64,000 nucleotides of DNA, from assembly GCF_000004195.4 (NCBI RefSeq), contig NC_030683.2:86019410-86083409 (forward strand), read 5' to 3'. The notes under the pieces were generated by a model. It was not told the origin of the DNA and did no database searches. It worked only from the letters and a program-made list of their open reading frames with translations. Below, piece after piece: positions 46,114-57,070 of the stretch. This DNA is from Xenopus tropicalis (lineage: Eukaryota; Chordata; Amphibia; Anura; Pipidae). The stretch's first letter is position 1. Each line of letters opens with the position of its first letter. A program made the translations under genes and the position numbers.

Positions 46114-46543
46114 AATAAAGCAGCAGAAAAATCACACTTCTTTCTTAAAGAGATACTTTGATACTTTATGTTGCATGGTTCCCATAAACTATAATAGGTA
46201 CTGTGGATAAAAATAACTAGAATAAAGCAGTGTTTATATAATTCATATAATTTAGGGGTAATGCAACCCAGAGAAACAGACCATGACAAGTAAATCCCAC
46301 CTGCTTATTGGCTGCAATGGGCTACTAGTCCTTGTGCTTTTTACTACATTAGTCACTAAGTGGCTCACAGCCTCCTTGCACCTCTGCTTAATGGTTTAAA
46401 ATTTAGTGGTGAGCACAACTTTCCCCTAGTAGGTGAACCCTTAACCCACCCCCCCAAAATATCTCTACAGTAGTGTAACAGATCTCTGTTATATTCGTGA
46501 TACCTGCTATTCAGTTCCCATTCTATTACTACCTTAAAGGAGA
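46114..46543. other. No recognised feature
   Basis: Short interval; nothing identified. Confidence 0.4.
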
Positions 46544-46576
46544 AGCAAAGGCAAAGTCACTTGGGGGTGCCAAAAT
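46544..46576. mobile_element. TTAAAGGAG end fragment
   Basis: TTAAAGGAGAAGCAAAGG is a T2-type terminus, with GTCACTTGGGGGTGCC just inside. The rest of the element is absent; the Penelope-like remnant begins almost at once. Confidence 0.55.
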
Positions 46577-46824
46577 GTTAGGCAAAAAGTACGGGATAGA
46601 TCGACTGTAAATACAGGTAATACAACCCTTCCTGTATCTAGGCATTGTCTGAAAATGGGACATACATCAGAAGATCTAAAATTTCGGGTTCTACAACATG
46701 TTCCGCCCCCTAGGTGGGTGGCGACCGTGTTTCTAAAAAAACTGAAGTTGAATGTATACACCGATTGGATGCATTGGCCCCCAAAGGATTGAATAGGGAC
46801 TTTGATTTACATTTGTTCTTGTGA
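46577..46824 (+). mobile_element. Penelope-like element, endonuclease C-terminal remnant
   Basis: The first frame (about 46586-46730) reads through KVRDRS, TTLPVSRHC, LKFRVLQHVPPPR. A shifted frame (from 46732) gives TEVECIHRLDALAPKGLN and DFDLHLFL, then stops at 46822-46824. The succession P-V-S-R-H, L-K-F, E-x-x-x-I-H-x-L-x-x-L-x-P-x-G-L-N and D-F-D-L is characteristic of the end of Penelope-like proteins, within and just after the GIY-YIG nuclease. The frameshift near 46730 and loss of the reverse transcriptase make it a dead, 5'-truncated copy. In intact elements this nuclease nicks target DNA for reverse transcription. No host gene is implied. Confidence 0.78.
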
Positions 46825-46923
46825 TAGTAATTGGGTCACAATGCCATTACTCTATTGTACAATGGTTTGCAGAAATACCTTTGTATATGCTTCAAGAAAA
46901 CTGTGTGCACCGCAAGTTGGATT

Positions 46924-46925
<2 letters not shown>

Positions 46926-46961
<36 letters not shown>
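46926..46961. repeat. (TA)n microsatellite
   Basis: Alternating T and A between ATTGTT and ACATAATAAGG, next to a Penelope-like tail. Confidence 0.95.
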
Positions 46962-47112
46962 CATAATAAGGAGAGGGTACACACCATCAAAAAAGCTGCC
47001 TGGGTGCCGGGTAAGGTAGCCACCATGTAAAGAAACAAAGGACTCAGCACTCACAGGATTTGCAGAAAAAATCTCTAATGTGCAAAATCAATGTTTCGGT
47101 CACATCTTGAGT
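46962..47112 (-). repeat. Penelope-like tail beside (TA)n
   Basis: On the minus strand it contains GTGACCGAAACATTG, then GTGAGTGCTGAGTCCTTTG, then CCCGGCACCCAGGCAGC and GGTGTGTACCC ending at the (TA)n tract. The same order of blocks (GAAAC core, ...GTGCTG...CCTTG..., GGTGC) occurs in the elements at 58.4-58.9 kb. Confidence 0.5.
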
Positions 47113-48255
47113 TTTTTTGTCTATTTTGTCAGATGCAAAATACCATGAATAACTACCCCTGCCAATTGCTTAGGGAAATGCATGTGTTCATTAGCATCCT
47201 GTATTTTGTTCTTCTGTTGAGAAACTAAGCACAGTCAACACCTCACTGAAAAAAATATATTACTTGAATGATTAAAAAAACAAAACATCAACAACAGATA
47301 CAGTATTACATGATTAATAGTAATACCAATGTGGAATCCCTCTGTTAAATCTTAGGATTTATGTACTCGAGATAACAATAAAACATTCCCCAAATGATGC
47401 AAACATTTTATTTATTATGACAAAAACATCCCATTAATTTAAACAGAGCAAGCACTGAGTGTGAGGTAAGTGTGATGCGGTTCCTCTCATTTAAGAGAAA
47501 CAATCACATATGGAGGGGTATTTTAAGGGAATCACTTTTTCCTGTGAATGATATTACCTAGCTTTTCACCTCCTAATTTCTTTTAATTATTTGGTCCTGG
47601 CAAGAGACTGTAGTGGTGCAATAAGCAGTTTAGTGGACATAAACAATTCCTTTGCTAGCAAGAAGCATGCAAATAGCTGTGACTACCACAAAAACTCCAG
47701 ACATATTATTTAGATGTGTAATTTGAACAATCAAAAAAGCTTATTCGAATTTGTGTTGTTCACAAGAAACAGTGGTTCAGCCTTTGGTAAGGGCCTACCT
47801 TCAAGGTCAGGAACATGAGAACATATATAGGAAAATATTTTAGTATCAGCCATCGTTATAAGAATATCTAGCCTGCAAAAATACATTCCAGGCATATCTA
47901 TGAGACCCAATGACCATTTTCCCCAAACAATTCAGCGGTTTCCAGAAAAACAGTGGTTCAGGCAGGAACCACTGGTGTAAGTTAAGTGTTATAGAGTTTA
48001 ATATTTGACTAAATTGGCCCAAAAAATGTTGAGCCAATTCAACAGGAATGCCAGTAAAAGCATTCAATTATCCTGTGGCCCATGCAGAGCCATGAAAGAC
48101 CTTATGTAAGGTATGATACTGTACTCCATTTCCCAGCTTTCTTAATCAATATCTAGTCAGATAACATTGTTTGGGAAAACCATTATTTTTACCCCAGTTG
48201 TGGGCCAATAATCTGCTGATTGAAAAGAATTGCTGAAGAAAAGAATTGTAGTGAA
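47113..48255. other. No recognised feature
   Basis: About 1.1 kb, AT-rich, no gene or nameable repeat. Confidence 0.4.
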
Positions 48256-48587
48256 TACAGGAATGGGGCCCATTATCCAGAATGCTTGGGACCTGGGGTT
48301 TTCCGGATAAGTGGTCTTTCTGTAATTCAGATCTCCTACCTTAAGTCTGCTAATAAAATTATTTAAACAGTAATTAAACTCAATAGGATTGTTTTGGCCT
48401 CAATAAGGATTAATTATATCTTCGTTGGAATCAAGTACAAGGTACTGTTTTATTATTCCAGAGAAACAGGAAATCATTTTTAAAAATGTGAATTTGATTA
48501 AAATGGAGTCTATGGCAGATGGCCTTTGCGTAATTCGGAGCTTTCTGGATAATGGGTTTCCAGGTAAGGGGTCCGATACCTACAGTA
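48256..48587. mobile_element. TACAGGTAT element, copy 3
   Basis: The left end TACAGGAATGGGGCCC and right end GGTCCGATACCTACAG are decayed inverses. CTTGGGACCTGGGGTTTTCC, GGATAAGTGGTCTTTC and TAATTCGGAGCTTTCTGG match the family. Orientation is opposite to the copy at 9368. Confidence 0.78.
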
Positions 48588-49192
48588 TATAGTGATTTGT
48601 CTGCCAATCAATCTCTTACTGGAACTATACATAGATTATTTCAGGTTTTATAACCAACTTTCATTTATTCTAATGAGGTCTAGAGTCTACAGTAATAAGG
48701 GGAATAATTTAAAACCTAAGGAAGACAAAAACAAAACATTAATAAAGATCAGCACCATCTGTAGGGCTGTGCAAATGTCAGTGCTTAATGTGGGGTGGCG
48801 TATACCATTGGCACATTGCTTGCTAAACATGCAACTAAAGATAAAAGCTTCCATAATATTTAATTGACATAGATTTCTGTTTAGCATAACAGCAGGGGGT
48901 TATATCCTCTTATATATGTTATGCTTTTATGCCTTTCTTGTAATATGGATAATAAAGCATATGGTTTAAGTATGAGATCAGTCATTTAGGAGATCAGTAC
49001 AGGAAGTGTCTAATATGTTAACGGAGTGCTTAATTCACAATTCTTTGTGAAATGTGCAAGATATTTCAAGAATATATTTCATTTTTCATACATGCACAAA
49101 TTATGCAAATTTGTTTGATTTTTCTTAAAACAACACACTAACAATTTCAGAACTTTAATCAATATTTGATATTGTTTAGTAAAGATTTTAGA
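48588..49192. other. No recognised feature
   Basis: Short overlapping opposite-strand frames without domains. Confidence 0.4.
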
Positions 49193-49612
49193 ACTCACCA
49201 AAGAGTTCCTTGACCATATAAAGGCACAAAATCGAAGGTTAAGTGCCTTTATAAAGGTCATGGAACTTTGAGGTGACATTTTTATTATCCTTATATCTTA
49301 CATGGGGGGTACATTATTATAATACACAAGTTTCAGTCATGTGACAGAAATTTCTTCATCAATTATAACTGATACTATCCCTATGCATTGTTTATATAGT
49401 AAATAATGTAAACCTTATTGTAAAAAATAAGGATATTATACATCACCAAGGAGTACCGAGACCATACCAAGACACAAGGCTGAAGGCCAACTACTGTTGT
49501 ACAGGCTGTGGAACTCCGAGGTGGCTTCTAACATCCTCATATTTTACAGTAGGTGGTACATTATTTATTATTATTATACACAAGTTTCAGTGAGTCATGT
49601 GACAGTTATTAC
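49193..49612. repeat. Two direct copies of a hairpin repeat
   Basis: Unit 1 (49193-49355) starts with a hairpin whose arms are TCACCAAAGAGTTCC...TATAAAGGCAC and GTGCCTTTATAAAGG...GGAACTTTGAGGTGA. It is followed by GTACATTATTATAATACAC and AAGTTTCAGTCATGTGACAG. Unit 2 (49442-49612) repeats the order: hairpin ACCAAGGAGTACCGAG...GGAACTCCGAGGT, then GGTACATTATTTATTATT, then TTTCAGTGAGTCATGTGACA. This is a tandem or double insertion of one element. Confidence 0.7.
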
Positions 49613-50522
49613 ATCACTAAGTGGCAAATTTAATTGACAACATAACCAAGCACCGTTCATAAGGATATCATTTACAGGATATTCATGGCTCTTATGTATT
49701 ATGATGATAAAACATGAGTAGGAGGCACAAGCATATGCAGCAGACACTTAGCTGACCGTCTTCACAGTCAGGGAGTAGAGCTCACAAAAAGGGGGCGGAG
49801 CTTCACGCTAGACTAGGAAGTAGCTAAAATGAGTTGCACTTTAGCTGCTTGTGCTGTAGACATGATACTCAATGCAGGGAGAAGATTATGTTTTTCTGGG
49901 GCTTACTTATCCAAATTGCAAAGTTACCATTTATATAAATAAGAATGCAATTAAACAATGAATATAAATACCAAATACATTTCTGTTTTGATGATAGTAA
50001 ACTATCCTCATGTAGGAAAATGAGATAAGGAGAAATAAATAGTTAAGCATTGTTAAAGTGTCTGGTCATTTGTAATTACTGCAGCTGCCATTGACTAATC
50101 AAATCACTTCTCAGTTTGTTGCTGGAAGCATTCCCATATATGTGCCAGCAAATTGGATCAAAACCATATATTTTTGTTTTGTGATTGGAGATCACCCAAA
50201 TTCTTCTCATTCTGTCCACATTACTGAATCTGAATAATCCCCTATGCATCTACTGCCTGGATGAATCTATCTAGTTTGGTCATCACAAGTATTTAAGGGG
50301 GTAGCTTATCTTTACAAAATGAATGTTTCAAATAATACACAGTAAATAACACAAGTAATTACTTTTTGTTTATTATTTTGTACTGTTTTTACACTTTAGA
50401 AATCGATTATTAATGGTTTTCCCTCTAATGTTTCCCAGTAGCAGCTGACTAAGCCGGTCTTCCACTCTCTAAACTCTTGCAGTTCAAAACATTAGTTGTA
50501 CTCGTTTTCATTTTACATGATC
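49613..50522. other. No recognised feature
   Basis: AT-rich DNA. TTTAAGGGGGTAGCTTATC near 50293 could be a decayed T2-type end but has no partner. Confidence 0.35.
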
Positions 50523-50747
50523 CCCACCCAAAAACTGTTCTTACATAATGAAAAAAATGCATTTCTAAACAGTTATCAACTATAGATCACTAATACATTT
50601 TCAATGGGTTTTAAGTTATTTGTAAATGTAATTGTAATTAAAGCATTGTTCGGACTCTTCAAACAATGTACAATAACTTAAAAAACACTGAAAATTGTTT
50701 GTTTAGGATTACATTTTCTTTCTTCATGCAAAAACTGCTTTTGGGTT
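50523..50747. mobile_element. Foldback fragment related to the element at 40606
   Basis: ACCCAAAAACTGTTCTTACA and TAATGAAAAAAATGCATTTC at the left are inverted at the right as ATTACATTTTCTTTCTTCAT and GCAAAAACTGCTTTTGGGTT. The right half resembles the right arm of the TTAA element at 40606-41023. Confidence 0.5.
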
Positions 50748-52549
50748 AAGCGTTACTTACAGAGTAAGTCCTTTTTTTGTATTTTGCAATTCAGTTCTGA
50801 ATTTGACTCATGAGATTGGGTGATTAAATGTTGCTTCTAAAACAAAGGGATTGAAGATATGAATCTTAAGAAGAAATTTCACATTAAAAATCCTTTCAGC
50901 TGATCAATGAGTCAAGTCACATAGAACATCATAAGTAATAACCTCCAACAAGAAGACTCCCTTATCTACTTACTGTATATTGTGTCCAAGACACAGTGCT
51001 ACATTAATGACCTTTTCTGACTGAAATGATTCATAGATCTTTGTCTGGCTATACAATAACATTGACATCAAGTATTCTGCAAGCAACAGCTATGGTAGGA
51101 CAGAGATGACAGGGTGTTTATCTATGGTCCTTGGCCCCAGGTAACCCATTAGTTAGAAGTGCATAATAACAATTTATGCAATGCTCCATTAGCATTGTAT
51201 AAATTGCTTCACACCTATAGTATTCCTTGTTTTGTGCCATTATATTCACCTTGAATGCACATAGTTTTTAACCTGCTTAACATAATAAAATATGCATTCT
51301 CGATAGAAAATCATAAAATCATAAAGCAGCAAAATGCCCCACTGCAGAAAAAGGAGTAATTTGAATAAAACAAGGCATGGGAGGTTAATAATTGTGGACA
51401 AGCCCTTCAGTGTAACACACTTGAAGAATAATTTCTGCACTCCCTAAAACACACATGTTTAAATGGGAAAGGTTGGGGATATGAAGGTGTCTGTCTTCCC
51501 CATCTGATCATGAATACAGTGCTGAAGAACATAAGCAAAGCTGTATTTACAGGGCATTTGCAGGTCTCTGAGTTCTGCTTTGCAGTGCAATGACCTGTGG
51601 CAATTCCTGCGCAGCACAGGGTGCATAGGGCAAAAACATGTCAAACTGCGCTAATTTTTTTCACTTTGTACCCTGCCCTGCTTGTAGTAAATGACCCCAC
51701 TGTCTTCGCTAAAATTCATTCGGTATCATCTGTCTCTGGAACGATTGTTTCTCACATAATGCTGAACATCTCTCCAGAACCTTTCTGCTAATTTAGATTT
51801 TCTATCAGCTAATTCAGTATAAACAGAATTTTTTTGGATTATATTTAATCTATTTATCTACAACTACTGTATATATCAGTGTTGAACCTCTTCATTTGAT
51901 TTGTCCTACATGCCCTAAATTTAGATAATCATTACTGGAAGAAATGTAAACAAACAACCCAAGATACAAAAATGTATTTGTGATAAATAAAGATTATGTC
52001 TTGGTTAGAAAATCAAACTGGGTCAAGCAACCACTGATGTTCTTCTGGGGAAAGAAAGTCTCATTTGTAATTATTTACATGACAATCAGTAGGTTGTGGA
52101 AAGCTTTTTGTGTGAGAAATGAATTATCCATGTGATCCTTAAACATCAAAACATCATCTACAGCCAGAAACCTTTTGTCATACATTAGTTGATTTAAAGC
52201 ATGTGCTCATTGCACTTTCATTTCTTCAACGAGGCATACTGTTTATTTATCTGTGCAATAAAGTAGAGGATTATGTATTTTATGAAGATTATTCGATTTG
52301 CCGTTTTGAAATATGATATAGATCTATAAAAAATAAATGAGAAATTTATATTATATCCAATATACATATAAATCAAAAATATATGAGAAATATCAGTGCC
52401 ATAGATAAGATCCCAATTTTCCACATGACTGTGCTATGCTAGGGATATTTCTTGGATACCAGTGATCTAGGTATTTTAGTGCAAGGTGCTCTGGTTAAAG
52501 GGCCAGGAGCAGCAAAACAATTAAAGGTTTCTGTAGACATTTAAGTATA
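50748..52549. other. AT-rich DNA without a recognised feature
   Basis: About 1.8 kb with no gene or nameable repeat. Confidence 0.4.
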
Positions 52550-53105
52550 AAGGAAAGCCCTAGAGCTGTAAGCGCATTGGCTGCATGACATAGGATCCAA
52601 ATGACCAGCAGCTATATTACACTGGTTTATTTAAGGGACTGGTAGAATCAGATGTAGCTGTGATTAGGTGAGAAGGAAAGAGTTAAGGCAGGAGAAAGCT
52701 GGGCTGGGGGTGGAGAAAGAGGGGGATGTGATGTCAAGGGAAGAAACAGTTCACTTTCTTCTTCTGAGCAGGTAGAAACATCCTACCCTCCCCCCCTTTT
52801 TGCATATTTTGCGAAAATGTCAGGAGTTTCCTCTTTTTTTATGTTCTCATATTATTTATTAATAACTGAATGTGTATTTTTTTCTGAATGCACTATTATA
52901 TGGTGGTTTCTGTACCGAAAGTCTGCATTGTTTGCATTATGTTACATGACTGTCAAATGCTATCCTATCGCGATTGGCATCAGGAAGGAATTTTCCCCTT
53001 TTGAGGCATAATTAGAACTGGCTTCAGGCTGGGTTTTTAGCCTTCCTCTGGATCAAAGCAGTGCATATATGATATTGTATTTTTATTTGTCACAGCAGCG
53101 GTACT
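52550..53105 (+). repeat. Left copy of a large inverted repeat
   Basis: Blocks in order: GAGCTGTAAGCGCATTGG, GTGATTAGGTGAGAAGGAAAG, GCATATTTTGCGAAAATGTC, TTTATTAATAACTGAATGTG, CAGGAAGGAATTTTCCCC, TAGCCTTCCTCTGGATCAAA and TTTATTTGTCACAGCAG. All appear inverted and in reverse order at 53530-54120. Divergence is moderate with small gaps. The GGAAGGAATTTTCCCC to CCTTCCTCTGGATCA segment is widespread in Xenopus. Confidence 0.75.
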
Positions 53106-53252
53106 GCAAAGGTAATTTTGGAAGAGGGAGAAAGGAGGTTCTCTCCTGTGACTGTACGGTGGGTTGATAGATTGATAGATACAGACGCTACTACTGCTTG
53201 TGCTAGGTGACAGCCTGCTTGGAATTCCTATCATCGACACACTGCAGATTCA

Positions 53253-54452
53253 TGACAAAGGGACTCCTCAATTGACACTTTGCCTTGAGGCACCCCACTG
53301 AACTCCCTTGTTACATACCTTAATGAAACACCAGGAGACAGAGGTGGAGAAAATGACCACAGCATTTATTCACATTTTATCAAATAGGACCTTGCCAACC
53401 TAACCCAAGGCAATATTCTAAAGCCATAATTCCATAAGAGGTCGCTACTATGCTCTGCCGTTCCTCACTGAAGACTTGAATGAGTATTAGACTAGCTAAA
53501 ATGACCTGTGCAGTACTCTGGCAAGGTCCTACCTCTGCTGTGACAAATAAAACTTAAAATATATTATCATATATCCACTGTTTTGATCCAGAGGAAAGCA
53601 AAAAAAAACAACCTGAAGCTAGTGCCAATTATGCTTCAAGAGGGAAAAAATTTCTTCCTGACCCCCTTGGCTTTTGGAAACATTCACTGGATCAAGCAAT
53701 CGTCGTTAACATGAATTAAATACAATGCTGACTCTCAAGTTTATACCGTATAAAGATACAGAAAGCACAATATAACAATGCATTCAGGAAAACATCCACA
53801 TTCAGTTATTAATAGATAATATGAATACAAAAAGAAGAGAAACGCCTGACATTTTGCAAAATATGCAAAAAGGGGGAGGGTGGCTGCGATATATCTACCT
53901 GCTCAGAAGATACGGAAGTGAGTGCTTCTTTTTCTGACATCCCATCCCTCTCATTTTCTCCGCCCCCCCAGGCCAGCTTTCTCCTGCCTTAACTCTTTCC
54001 TTCTCACCTAATCACAGTTGAACCTAGTTCTGCCAATCTCTAAACATAAACCAGTGTAATCTGGCTGCTGGTTATTCAGATCCCTTGTCATGCAGCCCCT
54101 GTGCTTATAGCTCCAGGGTTTTCCTGGACCGGCAACAGGGCTGCTGAACTTCACTCATGGTGGGAGATACAGCTCCTGCACGTAGCAGAGTATTACAGGC
54201 AGTCTAATACTCAGTGGTGAATATAATGACATAGTGCTGATCTCAAGTGTTCAGTGAAGAACAGCAGAGCATAGTAGCGATCTATTATGGAATTCTGGCT
54301 TTAGAATATTGCCTTGGGATAGACTGGCAAAGTCCTATTTGTTTGATAAAATGTTGTCCCATTTCTGGCTCCAGGTGTTTCATTAAGGTGTGTAACAATG
54401 GGGTTTAGTGGGATGGGTAAGATGAAGGGTCAGTTGAGGAGTTCCCTTGTCA
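53253..54452 (-). mobile_element. 1.2-kb element with long terminal inverted repeats
   Basis: The left arm (53253-53525) starts TGACAAAGGGACTCCTCAA and holds CCTTAATGAAACACCAGGAG, AAGGCAATATTCTAAAGCC and GCTACTATGCTCTGC. The right arm (about 54170-54452) is its inverse, ending TTGAGGAGTTCCCTTGTCA. The interior (53530-54120) is the inverted copy of 52550-53105. No transposase or integrase frame is visible. I cannot name the class; no convincing target duplication was found. Confidence 0.6.
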
Positions 54453-54675
54453 CGCACTTTAACTCTGCAAAGATTATAAACAGTGTCCTGTAGAAAAACT
54501 ACTTCTGTTTATAGAAATACGCTGTTGTAAAGTCATGGAGGTAGTACTTCAAATTTAAATTGCACTGAAGGGCACACATTTTGTAGAATACAATTTTTTA
54601 TTTCTCACTCAGGAAGAAGGGAGGATTTATTAAATTATTATTAAATTCAGACAGGGAATCATAATGGTTTTCCAA

Positions 54676-55077
54676 CAGTTTGATTCACCTTTGAGCTAAC
54701 TTTTAGTATGATGTAATAAGACAATTTACAATTGATCTTCATTTTTTGAGTTTTTTTGTTTAGTAACTCTGCAGTCTGTAATTGTAGCAGTTGCTAAGGT
54801 TCAAAATACCCTAGTGACCAGGGAGTGGTTTGAATGAGAGACAGGAATATAAATAGGAGAGGACCTGAATAGAAAAATAAATAATAAAAAGTAACAATAA
54901 CAATAAAACTATAGCCTCAGAGAGCAATCATTTGAAAGTTTGCAAAAGTCAGCAGATGAAGGCAAATAATTAAAAAAAATATATAACAAAGTAAATAATG
55001 AAGACTAAATTAAAAGTTACTTAGAAATGGTCTTTCTATATACAAGAAGTTAAAGTAACGGTGAACCATCCCTTTAA
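54676..55077. mobile_element. T2-type MITE (GGTGGTTCACC subfamily), decayed left end
   Basis: TTTGATTCACCTTTGAGC and TAACTTTTAGTATGATGTAA open the copy and AACGGTGAACCATCCCTTTAA closes it (TTAA at 55074-55077). ACCCTAGTGACCAGGGAG and GAATATAAATAGGAGAGGAC match the family interior seen at 12424. Confidence 0.75.
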
Positions 55078-55923
55078 CACTCTCCAGATAACAAGAAAAG
55101 GAATTTACACAGAAAACAGGTTGTAAGGCCTTGAATTATAACGTTTTCAGGGTCCCTTTATTACAAATGTTGAATTGCGCTCAGTACAAGCCTCTTTTAC
55201 TTCTTTACTTTAAACAAGTGCAATGTTTCTAAAAAGTAGCTTTCATATGGGGTTAAGTACATATCCTCAGATATAAAGCCATCTTCATAGTTTGGCTCAT
55301 CCTAACCGTTCTAACCATCTGCAAAGCACACACGGATGAAAATTCTTCTGCTGCAGCATATGATGCCTTCATGGTGCAGGGGATTTTATTATATTATTGA
55401 TGATATTTCTTTTTTGCCAGTCACTCTTGGCTGACACTGTAGCCTTTGTGATATGGACCTGTACATACTGTAGATCATTTAAGTAAATAAAAGTGCCTAA
55501 GAACATTGTCTCCCTTAAACTTAAATTCCCATAGCTTAACCTTGGTTATCTATTTCAACATGGAGGATTTCAGGAGAAACATATTAACTGAAGAATCTAC
55601 ATGATAAGAAGGTGCATACACCAGAATTTAAAGCAGTTTTACAAAATGGTAATCAAGAGGTATTTATCAATGTTTTGTGCATGACAGCCATACTAGATCA
55701 AAATTAGAGTATGGTTACACCTCCAGCATTCAAATGCAAAAATATGGACTTGTTTAGAAGTGATAATGAAAAGACCTTTCATGGTCTAAACCAGTGCTGT
55801 CCAACTTCTGTGAGATGAATGAGAATGAATATAAGTTGGTATGGAGAAGGTACCAGGGCTTGGAGAGACATCCCCTGCACAGATACCAGAGTCCTCTGTA
55901 ATGGCTCTTTGTAGCTCTCCTTG
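55078..55923. other. No recognised feature
   Basis: AT-rich DNA. TGGTCTAAACCAGTGCTGTCC near 55782 resembles a hAT-type end fragment but is not paired. Confidence 0.35.
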
Positions 55924-56397
55924 TTAAAGGAGAAAGAAAGGTAAAAACTAAGTAAGCTTTATCAGAAAGGCCTATGTAAATACAGCCATAAGCACTCACA
56001 GAAACGCTGCACTGACTTCTCTGTAAAAAGATTAGTAGTGTCTGTTTTCCTCTGCCACAGACACGCAGCTTTCAGCTTCCTGCTCTCTCCTGCTCCCCCC
56101 TCCCTCAAGAATGCTAAGAACTCACTCCCCCCCCCTTAGAAATGTGGATCTGAGCCAATCAGCAGGAAGCTGACTCATAGTCTAACTAACTGAGCATGTG
56201 CAATTGGTCCCGATGTCTGTGCAGGAGTGAGGCATTATGGGAACTTTCTTTACACAGCTCAGCGTTTTTTCTTCCTGGTAGGCTTCTGATCATCTGAATG
56301 GGAGAAATATGGGGCGACTTAAGGGCACTACTGAGACAACTAAAGGTATGCCTGCAGCTTGAGATTAACTCTTTACTAGCCTTTCCTTCTCCTTTAA
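55924..56397 (+). mobile_element. T2-type MITE, chimeric interior
   Basis: TTAA lies at both ends (55924-55927 and 56394-56397). The left half (TTAAAGGAGAAAGAAAGG to about CTTAGAAATGTGGATCTG) follows the standard subfamily. The right half (TAACTGAGCATGTGCAATTG, GGCATTATGGGAACTTTC, GAGAAATATGGGGCGAC) is different from the other copies, until the common end CCTTTCCTTCTCCTTTAA. Confidence 0.82.
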
Positions 56398-56790
56398 ACT
56401 AATTCAGATCACTCGTAAACTAATGACTTTGGAACAAATCACCATTGCAAATGCCGACCCCCAGCAAATGCTCTCCAATAAGGATTTCTTAATAAATAGT
56501 GAGAGGGAAACCCAAGTACTGCTGCAAACAAGTCTGGGGAATTACAACTGATTGTAATTGCTCAAGCATCAAACTAATCACCCAACTGGGAAAGAGGAGA
56601 GAGCAGAGCAGAAGTGAAGATGACCACTGAGATAAAGTGACTTACAAAGTTTGCTTATAGAGGAGTTTATGGGGGTGGTCTACAGGGACTACAGGGAGAA
56701 CTGATCATCAGAATGATTTTAAGATTAGATTAGAAAGTAAAAAAAGTACACTATGGACTTATAGCACATATAAACAGAGTTGTCAAAGGT
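56398..56790. other. No recognised feature
   Basis: Short AT-rich interval. Confidence 0.4.
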
Positions 56791-57070
56791 GAATGCAGAT
56801 CACAAATTTACCAATAAAGGTGCAAAAATGCAGACAACAGGGCCACATCAATGATGGAGGGGAATGTAGATAGCATATTTACGAATAAAAGTGCCAAAAA
56901 TGCAGACATTAGGGCCATAGCAATGATCGAAGTGAATGTAGATAGCATATTTACCAATAAAATTGCAAAAATGCAGACAAACAGGGCCACAGCAATAGTG
57001 GAAGTGAATGTAGATATCATATTTACCAATAAAAGTGCAAAAATGCAGACATCAGGGCCACAGCACAGCA
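56791..57070. repeat. Minisatellite, about 71-bp unit, nearly four copies
   Basis: Units start with GAATGTAGATAGCATATTTA at 56791 (variant), 56862, 56934 and 57005 and share CCAATAAAAGTGCAAAAATG and CAGACATCAGGGCCACAGCA. Opposed frames of 86 and 92 codons traverse the array; they encode repeats of the unit and are not recognisable proteins. Confidence 0.9.

Noticed and set aside
49193..49612. Spaced repeats considered as a CRISPR-like array
   Set aside because: Only two long, diverged units in a vertebrate context; hairpin transposon remnant explains them.
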